From assembly GCA_011523635.1 (NCBI GenBank), contig WTGI01000035.1:1-64000 (forward strand): DNA of 64,000 nt. The letters run 5' to 3'. A program made the translations under genes and the position numbers. This DNA is from Acidimicrobiia bacterium (lineage in GTDB: Bacteria; Actinomycetota; Acidimicrobiia; Spongiisociales; Spongiisociaceae). This document shows, one piece after another, positions 50,588 through 59,574 of this stretch (the stretch's first letter is position 1; each line of letters starts with the position of its first letter). The notes under the pieces are model-generated. The model ran no database searches, was not told where the DNA came from, and saw nothing but the letters and a program-made list of their open reading frames with translations.

Positions 50588-51667
50588 CTATTCCCGGAGC
50601 CAGTCGGGAATGTCCAGCGGATCATCCTCGGCCGACCGGAAGACGCTCTCCGATCGGTCGGAGTACGGGGTGCGCCTTGACGCGCCCGATCCGGACGGAC
50701 CGGCGGAAGGCGATCCCACCCCGGCCGCGATCACGGTGACGCGCACCTCCTCGCCGACCGACTCGTCGGAAGTAGCGCCGAAGATGATCTGGGCATCGGA
50801 CTCGGCGTGCTCCTGGACGGCCATGGCCGCCTCGCTCACCTCGGCGAGGGTCATGTCGGGCGGGCCGCATATCGACAGCAAGACACCCTTGGCCCCGTCC
50901 ATCGTGGTTTCGAGGAGGGGGCTGGACATCGCCTGCTGGGCCGCCTGCAGCGCCCGGCTCTCGCCCGATGCCCGTCCGATACCGAGCACGGCCGCGCCCG
51001 CCCCGCCCAGAACCGTCTTGACATCCGCGAAGTCCACGTTGATGAGGCCGGGCGTGGTGATGATCTGGGCGATGCCGTTCACCCCGTCCGTCAGAACCTG
51101 GTCGGCCATCGCGAAGGCCTCCATCATCGTGGTGGAGCGATCGGCCTCGGCCAGCAGGTTGTCGTTCGGAATGACGATCATGGCGTCGACCGCCTCCCTG
51201 AGCGCGGCTATGCCCTGTTCGGCCAGCTTGGAACGGCGATGACCCTCGAATCCGAAGGGCCTGGTGACGACCGCGACCGTCAGGGCGTCGAGGTTGCGGG
51301 CGACGTCGGCCACCACCGGAGCAGCGCCCGTTCCCGTTCCCCCGCCCTCGCCGGCGGTCACGAAGACGAGATCCGAGCCGGCCAGCGCCTCCTCGATCTG
51401 CTCCCTGTTGTCCTCGGCGGCGGACCTACCCACCGACGGATCCGCGCCGGCGCCCAGTCCCTTCGTGAGTTCGCCACCGATGTTGAGCTTGACATCTGCC
51501 TCCGACATGAGCAGCGCCTGCGCGTCCGTGTTCACGGCGACGAACTCAACTCCCCGGATTCCGGCCTCGATCATGCGGTTGACGGCGTTCGTGCCGCCGC
51601 CACCTACCCCGACCACCTTGATGACAGCCACGTAGCTACGGAGGGGGCTTTCGTTGATAACGGTCAT
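50588..51667 (-). CDS. ftsZ: Cell division GTPase FtsZ
   Basis: Tubulin-like GTPase that forms the division ring. The nucleotide-binding loops [16 protein letters not shown] and the tubulin signature GGGTGTG (in [13 protein letters not shown]) are intact, as is [11 protein letters not shown]. After a short linker the C-terminal peptide is DIPDWLRE, the SepF- and FtsW-binding end. About 359 residues. ATG at 51667 begins the usual N-terminus before VAVIKVVG; an ATG at 51688 would add seven residues. Between ftsQ and ftsZ lie 122 bases that include the palindrome at 51732-51756. Confidence 0.97.
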   Translation of the reverse strand: MTVINESPLRSYVAVIKVVGVGGGGTNAVNRMIEAGIRGVEFVAVNTDAQALLMSEADVKLNIGGELTKGLGAGADPSVGRSAAEDNREQIEEALAGSDLVFVTAGEGGGTGTGAAPVVADVARNLDALTVAVVTRPFGFEGHRRSKLAEQGIAALREAVDAMIVIPNDNLLAEADRSTTMMEAFAMADQVLTDGVNGIAQIITTPGLINVDFADVKTVLGGAGAAVLGIGRASGESRALQAAQQAMSSPLLETTMDGAKGVLLSICGPPDMTLAEVSEAAMAVQEHAESDAQIIFGATSDESVGEEVRVTVIAAGVGSPSAGPSGSGASRRTPYSDRSESVFRSAEDDPLDIPDWLRE

Positions 51668-51731
51668 TGGGTGTGTCGTTCCTTCCATTCACCGCTTCGG
51701 CATTGACAGTCCGCTCCGGACACGCCCAATG

Positions 51732-51756
51732 CTAGAAGCAAAGCTTCGCGTTCTAG
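51732..51756. repeat. Palindrome between ftsQ and ftsZ
   Basis: CTAGAA at 51732-51737 and TTCTAG at 51751-51756 form an inverted repeat, with a nested perfect hairpin GAAGC-AAA-GCTTC at 51735-51747. The right arm lies in TTCTAGT(G/T)GAGACT, a word that occurs again in the last codons of ftsQ (51814-51826). It may act as a processing site or weak terminator ahead of ftsZ. Confidence 0.5.
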
Positions 51757-51789
51757 TGGAGACTCAGGAAGCATACGCCATCCAATTCC

Positions 51790-52602
51790 TTAAGGTTCTA
51801 GATAAATCTCGGCTTCTAGTTGAGACTTAAGGTATTCCAGTCCCGGCAGGGTCTTGCCGACCGACTTCCAGGGCCGGACTGCGGGGCGGCTCGGGGCCGT
51901 GACGTCGATGAGTCCGACCGGGGCGGTATCGAGGATCGTGAGGAGCGAGGTCGCCTTGGCCGTCATGTCGCCGGGTAGGCCGAGCCGGGCTATCCGGTTA
52001 CCCACCCAGACCCAGAGCTCGCCGTCGCTGGCCTCGAAGAGGCTCCGTTCGGCCAGGTCATCAGGCAGCGCCGCGATGAAGTCGAGAGCGCCGCCGACCT
52101 CCGGAGCCTCGATCCTGGCACCCAGCCCCGGGTCATCGATGACCACGCGGATCTGCGGAAGCCGGGTGGTCGGCGTGGACGCGTAAGCCAATACCACGCC
52201 ATCGTCGGCCAGAACCCCCCACCTGTCCCCCAAGTCGATCCAGGCGGTGTCCACCCGCTCCCGGACCACCACTTCGACACGGGTGGGGAACACCAGCTTG
52301 ACAGAGGCGGCTGCGATCCGGGGATCCTCCATGAGGTCCGTTTCCACAGTGGAGGCGCGGATGGTGACCAGCGGCCTGCCCTCCACCACCCCGCTCCGTT
52401 GAAGAATCTCCTCGACCGGCACGCGCACCGCACCGCTGACGGCCACCTCCTCGACACTCATGAACGGCGACACCAGGAACCACGCCACACCACCGGCACA
52501 GGCCAGGATGGCCAGCATCCAGATGGACCTTCGGATGCGAGCCCGAGCCTGCTGTTCGGCGACCTCCTGGCGCCGACGCTTGATGCGGGGCTCGATGGTC
52601 AA
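51790..52602 (-). CDS. ftsQ: Cell division protein FtsQ
   Basis: Bitopic divisome protein with an N-terminal cytoplasmic stretch rich in arginine, one membrane helix (IWMLAILACAGGVAWFLV) and an outside POTRA domain (FMSVEEVAVSGAVRVPVEEI), followed by the FtsQ beta-domain. VEVVVRERVDTAWIDLGDRW and LADDGVVLA are typical. Length is 270 residues. The start is TTG at 52602, overlapping the murB stop by four bases (TTGA). It connects to FtsL in the division complex encoded in the same cluster. Confidence 0.9.
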   Translation of the reverse strand: MTIEPRIKRRRQEVAEQQARARIRRSIWMLAILACAGGVAWFLVSPFMSVEEVAVSGAVRVPVEEILQRSGVVEGRPLVTIRASTVETDLMEDPRIAAASVKLVFPTRVEVVVRERVDTAWIDLGDRWGVLADDGVVLAYASTPTTRLPQIRVVIDDPGLGARIEAPEVGGALDFIAALPDDLAERSLFEASDGELWVWVGNRIARLGLPGDMTAKATSLLTILDTAPVGLIDVTAPSRPAVRPWKSVGKTLPGLEYLKSQLEAEIYLEP

Positions 52603-53516
52603 TTCGTTCGATCCTGCGGAAACCCGATGAACCTCACCTCCGGTTCCAGCAGGATTCCCGTCCTGTCGAGTACCAGTTGCCTCACGTCCTGGACCAGGCT
52701 GAACACATCCTGCGCGGTGCCGCCCGGATCCACGACGAAGAAGTTGGCGTGCTTCGGGGAGACGTGAGCGCCGCCGCGGCGCATCCCCTTCAGCCCGAGC
52801 GCGTCGATGATCCGACCGGCGCTGTCTCCCGGTGGGTTGCGGAACACGCTACCGGCGTTGAGGGTTCCACCGGGCTGGTGATCGCGCCGCCAGCGGATGG
52901 CTTCGCGCATCAACGCCGCGATCCTCTCCCGATCACCTTCACGCACCGAATAGGAAGCATCCAGCACGACCTCACCGGCGCCCAGGTTGCTGGTCCGGTA
53001 GCCGAGACCGAGCTGGCCGGCCTCCCGCTCGACGACCGATCCCGAGCCGGCATCCAGGATCGACGCCGACCTGATCACGTCAACGGTCTCTACGCCGAAG
53101 AAGCCGGCGTTCATGCGGACCGCCCCTCCCACCGAACCGGGTATGCCGACGTAGAACTCCAGCCCGGACCAGGACTCGTCTGCCATCCTGCGCGCCAGCA
53201 CGGGCAGGCTGACGGCCGCTCCCGCCCTGACGACCCGCGCCTCCCGGTCCACGGCCACCTGCCTGAACCCGGCGCCCAACCTGATCACCAGACCGGCGTA
53301 TCCCTCGTCGGAGACCACCAGGTTGCTTCCCCGTCCCATGACGACCATCTCGATCCCGCGTGCCCGTGCAGCCATCGACACCGACCGCAACTCCTCCACG
53401 CTCCCCGGCTCGCAGAACCAGCGGGCGGGCCCGCCCAGCTTGTACGTGGTGAGCCGGGCCAAGTCCACGCCCGCCCGGATCTGGCCACCGGCTACGAGTC
53501 CGTCCCAGCCCTGCAT
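52599..53516 (-). CDS. murB: UDP-N-acetylenolpyruvoylglucosamine reductase
   Basis: FAD enzyme that reduces UDP-GlcNAc-enolpyruvate to UDP-MurNAc. The FAD-binding motif LTTYKLGGPARWF, VVMGRGSNLVVSDEG and EFYVGIPGSVGGAVRMNAG are clear, and the catalytic serine lies in NAGSVFRNP. Length is 305 residues, type I-like. It overlaps the murC stop by one base and is coupled to ftsQ by four. Confidence 0.95.
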   Translation of the reverse strand: MQGWDGLVAGGQIRAGVDLARLTTYKLGGPARWFCEPGSVEELRSVSMAARARGIEMVVMGRGSNLVVSDEGYAGLVIRLGAGFRQVAVDREARVVRAGAAVSLPVLARRMADESWSGLEFYVGIPGSVGGAVRMNAGFFGVETVDVIRSASILDAGSGSVVEREAGQLGLGYRTSNLGAGEVVLDASYSVREGDRERIAALMREAIRWRRDHQPGGTLNAGSVFRNPPGDSAGRIIDALGLKGMRRGGAHVSPKHANFFVVDPGGTAQDVFSLVQDVRQLVLDRTGILLEPEVRFIGFPQDRTN

Positions 53517-54877
53517 CAGCGCCCGGCCAGCCGGTCGACCAGGCGGTCCGGCAGGGTGGCTATGTCGCCGGCGCCCAGCGTGAGGACCAGGTCATCCGGC
53601 CGGACCTCCCCGGCGACCAGATCCGCCGCCTCCTCCAGGCTCGGGACGTAGCGAACCGCCCCGTGCCGGCCGCTCGCCGAGTCGGCCACCAGCTCTCCGG
53701 TGACGCCCGGCCGGGGCGCCTCACGGGCCCCGTATATGTCGGTCACCACCACCCGGTCCGCCCCTGCCAGGGCCTCTCCGAACTCGGACGCCAGCGCCGC
53801 CGTCCTCGAATAGAGATGGGGTTGGAACACCACCCAGAGCCGGTTCCGGTCCACCGGGGCCAGCGCCTCTATGTCAGCCGCCACTTCGGCGGGATGGTGG
53901 GCGTAGCTGTCGATGATGGTCACGTCACCGACCGTGGCCCGATGTTCGAGCCGCCGCCGTACCCCCTCGAAGCGCGCCAGGCTCTCGATCGCTGCTGCCA
54001 GGTCGTGACCCAGCTCGGACAGCAGGGCCAGCACGCCACAGGCGTTGCGGGCGGTATGCAGGCCGGGACTGCCCACCTTCACCGATCCGGGGGGGAACCG
54101 GCCACCCAGCCGGAACGACACCGACCCGGCGCCGGGCTCGACATCCGAGATCCTCCAGACCGCCTCGGGAGAGGTGCCGTACCCCGGCCGCCCGGTCCGC
54201 TCGGCGAGGCGCCGCCCGCCCGCATCGTCTACCCCTACCACCACCGGGCCGTCGACCCGGTCGACCACGTCCCGGAAGGCATCCTCCAGGCGCTCCTGCG
54301 TCCCGTAATGGTCCAGGTGGTCGGCGTCGACGTTGGTGACCGCCAGCCCGGCCAGGACCAGGTGGGCGAAGGTCCCGAAGGCCTCATCGGCCTCGAGCAC
54401 CAGCAGGTCCGCCGCGCCGAGGTGGGCATTGTCACCGGAGCCCGCCAGGTCACCACCCACAATGAAGGAGGCGTCTATCCCCAGTGCTCTCGTAGCTGTC
54501 ACCGCCAGGGCCGTGGAGGTGGTCTTGCCGTGCGTTCCGGTGAAGCCGAGAGTGGGTATGCGACCGGTTATCTCGCGGAGCAGGCGCGGACGGTCCCATA
54601 CCGTGACCCCCGCGTCTCCTGCCGCCACCAGCTCCGGGTCCGTGGCGGGAACCGCCGACGAGGCCACCACCAGGTCGCACGCCACCATCCGGTCGGGGCG
54701 GCTGCCCACCCAGGTCGCTACGCGGTGGCTATCCAGCCCTTCGAGGCCGGCGCCCCCGACCAGGTCGGACCCGGATACGACGTGACCCATGGCCGACAGC
54801 AGCTTGGCGAGCGGGCCGATCCCGGCGCCCCCCGCCCCCACGAGGTGGATTCGTATGCTCTCATCGAGCCGCGACAT
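53516..54877 (-). CDS. murC: UDP-N-acetylmuramate--L-alanine ligase
   Basis: Adds L-alanine to UDP-MurNAc. The ATP-binding loop GFTGTHGKTTSTA, the NVDADHLDHYG motif specific for MurC and the C-terminal DSYAHHPAEVAADIEAL block are intact. Length is about 453 residues. The start is ATG at 54877 or the ATG at 54886; both overlap the end of murG. Confidence 0.95.
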   Translation of the reverse strand: MSRLDESIRIHLVGAGGAGIGPLAKLLSAMGHVVSGSDLVGGAGLEGLDSHRVATWVGSRPDRMVACDLVVASSAVPATDPELVAAGDAGVTVWDRPRLLREITGRIPTLGFTGTHGKTTSTALAVTATRALGIDASFIVGGDLAGSGDNAHLGAADLLVLEADEAFGTFAHLVLAGLAVTNVDADHLDHYGTQERLEDAFRDVVDRVDGPVVVGVDDAGGRRLAERTGRPGYGTSPEAVWRISDVEPGAGSVSFRLGGRFPPGSVKVGSPGLHTARNACGVLALLSELGHDLAAAIESLARFEGVRRRLEHRATVGDVTIIDSYAHHPAEVAADIEALAPVDRNRLWVVFQPHLYSRTAALASEFGEALAGADRVVVTDIYGAREAPRPGVTGELVADSASGRHGAVRYVPSLEEAADLVAGEVRPDDLVLTLGAGDIATLPDRLVDRLAGR

Positions 54878-55946
54878 CCGCGCCATCCATCATCATGGTG
54901 GCAATGGTGGCAGCAGCACCCGGTCTGGCTGCGTCAATTGCGGCCCGGCGCATCCGGTCGCGCCGATCCGGGTCGGCCAGCAGGTCCTCCAGAATCCCGC
55001 CTACAGAACCCAACCCGGCCTCCTCCACCAGCACGGCGGCGCCGGTCTCGGCCATGGCGCGGGCGTTGGCGAGCTGATGGCGACCGGCGAACGATCCGGG
55101 CACCAGGACGCTGGGAGTGCCGGTGACGGCCGCCTCCATCATGCTTCCCCCGGCCCGGGAGAGCACCACGTCCGAGACGCCGTAGAAGAGGTCCATCCGG
55201 TCCTCGAAGCCCAGCACCCGCCTCGTCACCGAGGACGAGTCTCCGGCGGTCGAGACCTGAGCCCGGTTCCGGGCGCCCGCGAGGTGAACGATCTGGATGG
55301 GTGCGCCCTTCCACCTCGCCGACAGGGCGGTGACCGCCTCGTTGATCGAGCCGGCGCCGAGGCTCCCTCCCATCACCCCGACCGTGTCCGGACCGGACTC
55401 CAGCCGGTACCGCTCCAACGCGTGCCGCCGGACCGCCGCCTTATCGAGCGTGGTGAGCGATGACCTCAGCGGGTAGCCGACGACCTCCCCGGCCAGCCCC
55501 CTGGTACCGGGAAACGAGACCAGGGACCGGTCTGCCCAGCGGCCGGCGAGGCGGTTCGCCAGCCCGGCCCCGGCATTCTGTTCGTGGATGTACAGCGGCA
55601 CGCCGGCCTGACGGGCGGCGATGGCGACCGGCACCGTGACGTAGCTTCCCATGCAGAGCACGGCACCGACCTCGCGCCTCCGGAGTTCCCGCGCCACCGT
55701 CCGGGTGGCCTTCCACACGAGCTGCGGGATGCGGAGGTTGCGGGCCGACATACGCCTCTCCAGGCCGTGTATCCGTATCCGCAGCAGCGGGTAGCCCTCC
55801 TTCGGGACCAGGTCCACCTCCATCCGGTCTCCTCCGATGAACAGCACGTGCTCCCTGCCGACCCCGGCGGCGACCAGATGCTCCGCCACCGCCAGACCCG
55901 GAAAGATGTGCCCACCGGTGCCTGCCGCGGCGATGGCGAACCTCAC
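54861..55946 (-). CDS. murG: UDP-GlcNAc--lipid I glycosyltransferase MurG
   Basis: Converts lipid I to lipid II at the inner face of the membrane. The N-terminal glycine-rich loop AAAGTGGHIFPGLAVAEHL and the C-terminal nucleotide-sugar site with DVVLSRAGGSMMEAAVTGTP are diagnostic. Length is 361 residues. GTG at 55946 overlaps the ftsW stop by four bases. Confidence 0.96.
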   Translation of the reverse strand: MRFAIAAAGTGGHIFPGLAVAEHLVAAGVGREHVLFIGGDRMEVDLVPKEGYPLLRIRIHGLERRMSARNLRIPQLVWKATRTVARELRRREVGAVLCMGSYVTVPVAIAARQAGVPLYIHEQNAGAGLANRLAGRWADRSLVSFPGTRGLAGEVVGYPLRSSLTTLDKAAVRRHALERYRLESGPDTVGVMGGSLGAGSINEAVTALSARWKGAPIQIVHLAGARNRAQVSTAGDSSSVTRRVLGFEDRMDLFYGVSDVVLSRAGGSMMEAAVTGTPSVLVPGSFAGRHQLANARAMAETGAAVLVEEAGLGSVGGILEDLLADPDRRDRMRRAAIDAARPGAAATIATMMMDGADVAAR

Positions 55947-57130
55947 CGGACCCGCCGTTCCGGCGCCGGATCGGGTACGTGCGGGGCGTTGCGCGCCACG
56001 TTCACCAGGATCCCGACCCCGGCCATGGCCACCAGCATGGCGCTACCACCGACCGACACCAGCGGCAGGGCCAGGCCGGTGACGGGAATGGCGCCCACCG
56101 CACCACCCACGTTGACCAGCGACTGCACGCCCAACCAGGCGGTGATGCCGCTGGCGAGGAGGCGGGCGAACATGTCGCTGGTCCGGTAGGCCACCCACAC
56201 CCCGACCAGCGACAGGCCGGCCAGGGCGAACAGGAGGGCGGTCGCCCCGATGAAACCGGTCTCCTCGCCGATGATGGTGAAGATGAAGTCGGTGTAGGGA
56301 TTAGGCAGGTAGGACCAGCGGGACCGGGAGGCGCCCAGCCCGACACCCAGCCAGTGACCGCTTCCGAGGGCTATGAGGCTCTGGATCATCTGGAAGCAGG
56401 CGTCGCTGGGGTCCGACAGCGGGTCCAGGAAACACAGGAACCGCTGGCGGCGGTACTCCAGCGAGTAGGTGGCATACCCGATCACCGCCAATCCGGTGGC
56501 GCCGATGGCGGCGATGTACCGGAACGGCACCCCGGCCGCGATCATCATGACCCCGGCCGCCCCAGCCACGATGATGGCGGTTCCCAGGTCGGGCTGCCAG
56601 ACGATCAGCGCACAGGTCCCGCCCACTGCGGTCACCATCGGACCTACCCACTGGCGCGCCTCGTCGAGGCGGTCCCTCCGGCGGGTGAGGACGGCGGCCA
56701 GGAACACGATCACGGCCAGCTTGGAGAACTCGGAGACCTGGACGGTCAGATCGCCGAACTCCAGCCAACGGTTGGCGCCGCCCCTCCTCACGCCGACCAT
56801 CAGGGTCACCACCAGCCCGGCGAAGGAGAGGCCCAGGGCATAGGGGGCGATCCGGCGGTACCAGTTGTAGGGAACCATGGCCATGATCACCATCGCGCAG
56901 AGACCGACGACCACCCACTGCAGCTGCCTCTTGAAGACCGCCAGCCGATCGGCCTCCTGGATGATCCCGGAGGCCGAGGAAGCCGACAGGGTGGCCCCCA
57001 GGCCGATCACCAGCAGGCTGGCGGCCAGCACCAGCACGAACACCACCACCCTGGATCGGGACAGAGCGATCTCGTCCCGGCGGCGGGCCCAGACGCGGAG
57101 GTCCGCGATCGACGACAGGCGGTTGCTCAT
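55943..57130 (-). CDS. ftsW: SEDS glycosyltransferase FtsW
   Basis: Peptidoglycan polymerase of the division septum that works with FtsI. About ten membrane helices; typical motifs are RRGGANRWLEFGDLTVQVSE with the conserved glutamate/serine region, and the ...PDLGTA, NPYTDFIFTIIGEETGFIGA and LPLVSVGGSAML blocks. Length is 395 residues. It overlaps both murD and murG by four bases. Confidence 0.95.
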   Translation of the reverse strand: MSNRLSSIADLRVWARRRDEIALSRSRVVVFVLVLAASLLVIGLGATLSASSASGIIQEADRLAVFKRQLQWVVVGLCAMVIMAMVPYNWYRRIAPYALGLSFAGLVVTLMVGVRRGGANRWLEFGDLTVQVSEFSKLAVIVFLAAVLTRRRDRLDEARQWVGPMVTAVGGTCALIVWQPDLGTAIIVAGAAGVMMIAAGVPFRYIAAIGATGLAVIGYATYSLEYRRQRFLCFLDPLSDPSDACFQMIQSLIALGSGHWLGVGLGASRSRWSYLPNPYTDFIFTIIGEETGFIGATALLFALAGLSLVGVWVAYRTSDMFARLLASGITAWLGVQSLVNVGGAVGAIPVTGLALPLVSVGGSAMLVAMAGVGILVNVARNAPHVPDPAPERRVR

Positions 57131-58476
57131 TCAGCAGCCGCCGCGGATGCGGGCGCCCTCGGTTCCCGACCGGCCCGGACCCGACCCAGGTACTCGTCGA
57201 CGTGTTGGATAAAAACGTTTCCCCGGTGTTCGTAGCAAGTAAACATGTCGAATCCGGTGGTGCCCGGCGAGAGCAGGACGGTATCCCCGGCCCGGGCCTG
57301 GTCGGAGGCCATGCGCACCGCCTCCTCCATCGTTTCGGCCAGCGCGGTGGGCAGATCCGCGGCCATCTCCACCAGGTCGGGACCGCACTCCCCCATCGCC
57401 ACCATGTAGCGGACGTTGGGCGCCCGCACCAGGGGGGACAGGTCGAGGCCCTTCCTCACCCCGCCCGCGATGAGCACCACGGACGGATAGGAACGGATGG
57501 CCGCCATCGCTGCATGCGGGTTGGTGGCCTTGGAGTCGTCCACCCAGGTCACGTCGCCGAGCGAGCCCACCACCGTCCGCCGATGGTGGCGGTGCCGGAA
57601 GCGGGACGCCACCCTGGCCGCCGCCGCCGGGTCGGCGCCCAGTTCTACTGCGGCCACGGCCGAGGCCGCCAGATTCACCCGGAAGGAGTAGTCGAGGTCG
57701 GGCATTTCCCCGATCGGCGCCATCCCGCCGGGAAGCATCAGGCCGCCGGATGCGAACCCGAACGGCCCCTCCGGGCCCGAGCCCGGCTCGGCGCCGGTGA
57801 CCGGCGCCTGGCGGCCAGGAGCCCCGAGCGCATGGGCGACCGCGCCCGGGTCTCCCTCGTCGTAGACCAGCAGGTCCCGGTCGGAGAGATGGCGGGAGAT
57901 GCGGCCCTTGGCCATCCGGTACGCGATCAGCGACCGATGCCAGTCGACGTGGTCGTCCGCGACGTTCATGAACACCGACACCCGCGGCGCCAGCGAGTAG
58001 GTGTACTCGAGCTGGAAGCTGGAGATCTCGAGGACCACCACCTCGCAGGTTCCCGGCAGGACATCGCTGATCGGAACCCCGATGTTGCCGGCAGCCACCG
58101 CGTTGATGCCCGATTCCTGCAGCATCTCGGTGGTCTGGCGGCACACGGTGGTCTTGCCGTTGGTGCCGGTGATGGCGATCACCGGGCAATCGAGATGGCG
58201 AACGGCCAGTTCGACCTCGCTCCAGATCGGGATGCCCGCCGCGCGGACATCTGTCAACGGTGGCAGATGGGGCATGAACCCGGGGCTGGCCACCACCAGC
58301 GAAACGCCCGCCAGCATGGAGGGGTCCCACTCCCCGGCGGCTGTCTCCACCTCCGCGGAAGCGCCATCGAGAGCGTCGGCGCTCCGGTCGTAGATGCGGT
58401 GTTCCATCCCGAGCCGCGTTAGCAGGCGCGACGCGGCCTGCCCCGAGATACCCGCACCCAGCACCAGGGTGTGCAT
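57127..58476 (-). CDS. murD: UDP-MurNAc-L-alanine--D-glutamate ligase
   Basis: Adds D-glutamate to UDP-MurNAc-L-Ala. HTLVLGAGISGQAASRLL starts the N-terminal domain, the ATP loop is ITGTNGKTTVCRQT, and WVDDSKATNPHAAMAAI and LLSPGTTGFDMF match MurD closely. Length is 449 residues. ATG at 58476 overlaps the mraY stop by one base; the open frame further upstream is shadow of mraY. Confidence 0.95.
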   Translation of the reverse strand: MHTLVLGAGISGQAASRLLTRLGMEHRIYDRSADALDGASAEVETAAGEWDPSMLAGVSLVVASPGFMPHLPPLTDVRAAGIPIWSEVELAVRHLDCPVIAITGTNGKTTVCRQTTEMLQESGINAVAAGNIGVPISDVLPGTCEVVVLEISSFQLEYTYSLAPRVSVFMNVADDHVDWHRSLIAYRMAKGRISRHLSDRDLLVYDEGDPGAVAHALGAPGRQAPVTGAEPGSGPEGPFGFASGGLMLPGGMAPIGEMPDLDYSFRVNLAASAVAAVELGADPAAAARVASRFRHRHHRRTVVGSLGDVTWVDDSKATNPHAAMAAIRSYPSVVLIAGGVRKGLDLSPLVRAPNVRYMVAMGECGPDLVEMAADLPTALAETMEEAVRMASDQARAGDTVLLSPGTTGFDMFTCYEHRGNVFIQHVDEYLGRVRAGREPRAPASAAAAE

Positions 58477-59537
58477 CAGGAACCTCCCAACTGGCCCACG
58501 GCGAGGAAGTCCCCGTAGAAGATCCCCAGGCCGAGCGCCACGCCGATAGCCGCAATGATCCAGAAGCGGGTGATGATGGTGGTCTCCGGCCACTCCTTCA
58601 TCTCGAAGTGATGGTGGATGGGCGCCATCCGGAATACCCGCCTCCCCCCGAACCATCGGAAACCGGCCACCTGGATGATCACCGACAGGGCTTCGATCAC
58701 CCACAGGCCGCCCAGGATCACGAGAAGCAGGTGCGTGTTGGTCAGCAACGCGATCGCCGTGACCCCGCCCCCCAGGGCCTGGGAGCCGACATCCCCCATG
58801 ATTATCCGGGCGGGACAGGCGTTCCACCAGAGAAAGCCGAGGGAGGCGCCCATGATCGCGGACGCCACGGTCGCCAGGCCCAGGCTTCCCTCCACGTTGT
58901 AGATCTCGGGATGCCGGAATATCCAGAAGGCGATGATCATGTAGGAGGCTGCCACCAGAGCCACCGACCCGGATGCCAGCCCGTCCAGGCCGTCGGTGAA
59001 GTTGACCGCGTTCGAGAAGCCGGTGAGCAGCAGGAGCACCCAGATGGCGAACGCCGCCGCTCCCAGGTCGAGGGCCGTGGGCCGGGTGAAGGCGAGGGCG
59101 GTGGAGGCGCCGCTCGCCACCGCGCCCCACGTGAACAGCCCGGCCACCGCCAGCTGACCTATCAGCTTGGCCGTGATGCCGAGGCCCTTGTTGCGGAACC
59201 TGGAGAGCTTCTGGTAGTCGTCGATGAAGCCGACCACGCCCATGCCGACGATGGCGCCGAGCACGAGCAGCCCGGAGGTCTCGAAGCCGGTCTCGGCCAG
59301 CTCGATTCCGCGGTCGTCGAACCGGACCCGGAACTGCGACACCGCATAGCCGCACAGGATGGCGGCGATGATGACGATGCCGCCCATCGTGGGCGTGCCC
59401 GACTTGTGCATGTGGCCTTCCAGCTCCTGCTGGATGAACTGGCCGATGTTCAACGCCCGGAACAGGCGGATCACGTAGGCGGTGCCGAAGATGGCCACCC
59501 CGAAGGCCACCGTGGCAGCGGTGAGCATGGCGATCAT
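58476..59537 (-). CDS. mraY: Phospho-N-acetylmuramoyl-pentapeptide transferase
   Basis: Integral membrane enzyme that makes lipid I from UDP-MurNAc-pentapeptide and undecaprenyl phosphate. Ten hydrophobic segments; conserved sites are HKSGTPTMGGIVI, GFIDDYQKLS, NAVNFTDGLDGLASG and MAPIHHHFE. Length is 353 residues. Only 37 bases lie between the murE stop and this start, the place where murF usually sits. Confidence 0.96.
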   Translation of the reverse strand: MIAMLTAATVAFGVAIFGTAYVIRLFRALNIGQFIQQELEGHMHKSGTPTMGGIVIIAAILCGYAVSQFRVRFDDRGIELAETGFETSGLLVLGAIVGMGVVGFIDDYQKLSRFRNKGLGITAKLIGQLAVAGLFTWGAVASGASTALAFTRPTALDLGAAAFAIWVLLLLTGFSNAVNFTDGLDGLASGSVALVAASYMIIAFWIFRHPEIYNVEGSLGLATVASAIMGASLGFLWWNACPARIIMGDVGSQALGGGVTAIALLTNTHLLLVILGGLWVIEALSVIIQVAGFRWFGGRRVFRMAPIHHHFEMKEWPETTIITRFWIIAAIGVALGLGIFYGDFLAVGQLGGS

Positions 59538-59574
59538 CGGAAGCCGCCCGTGAGACCGTCCGCCCGCATGACCA

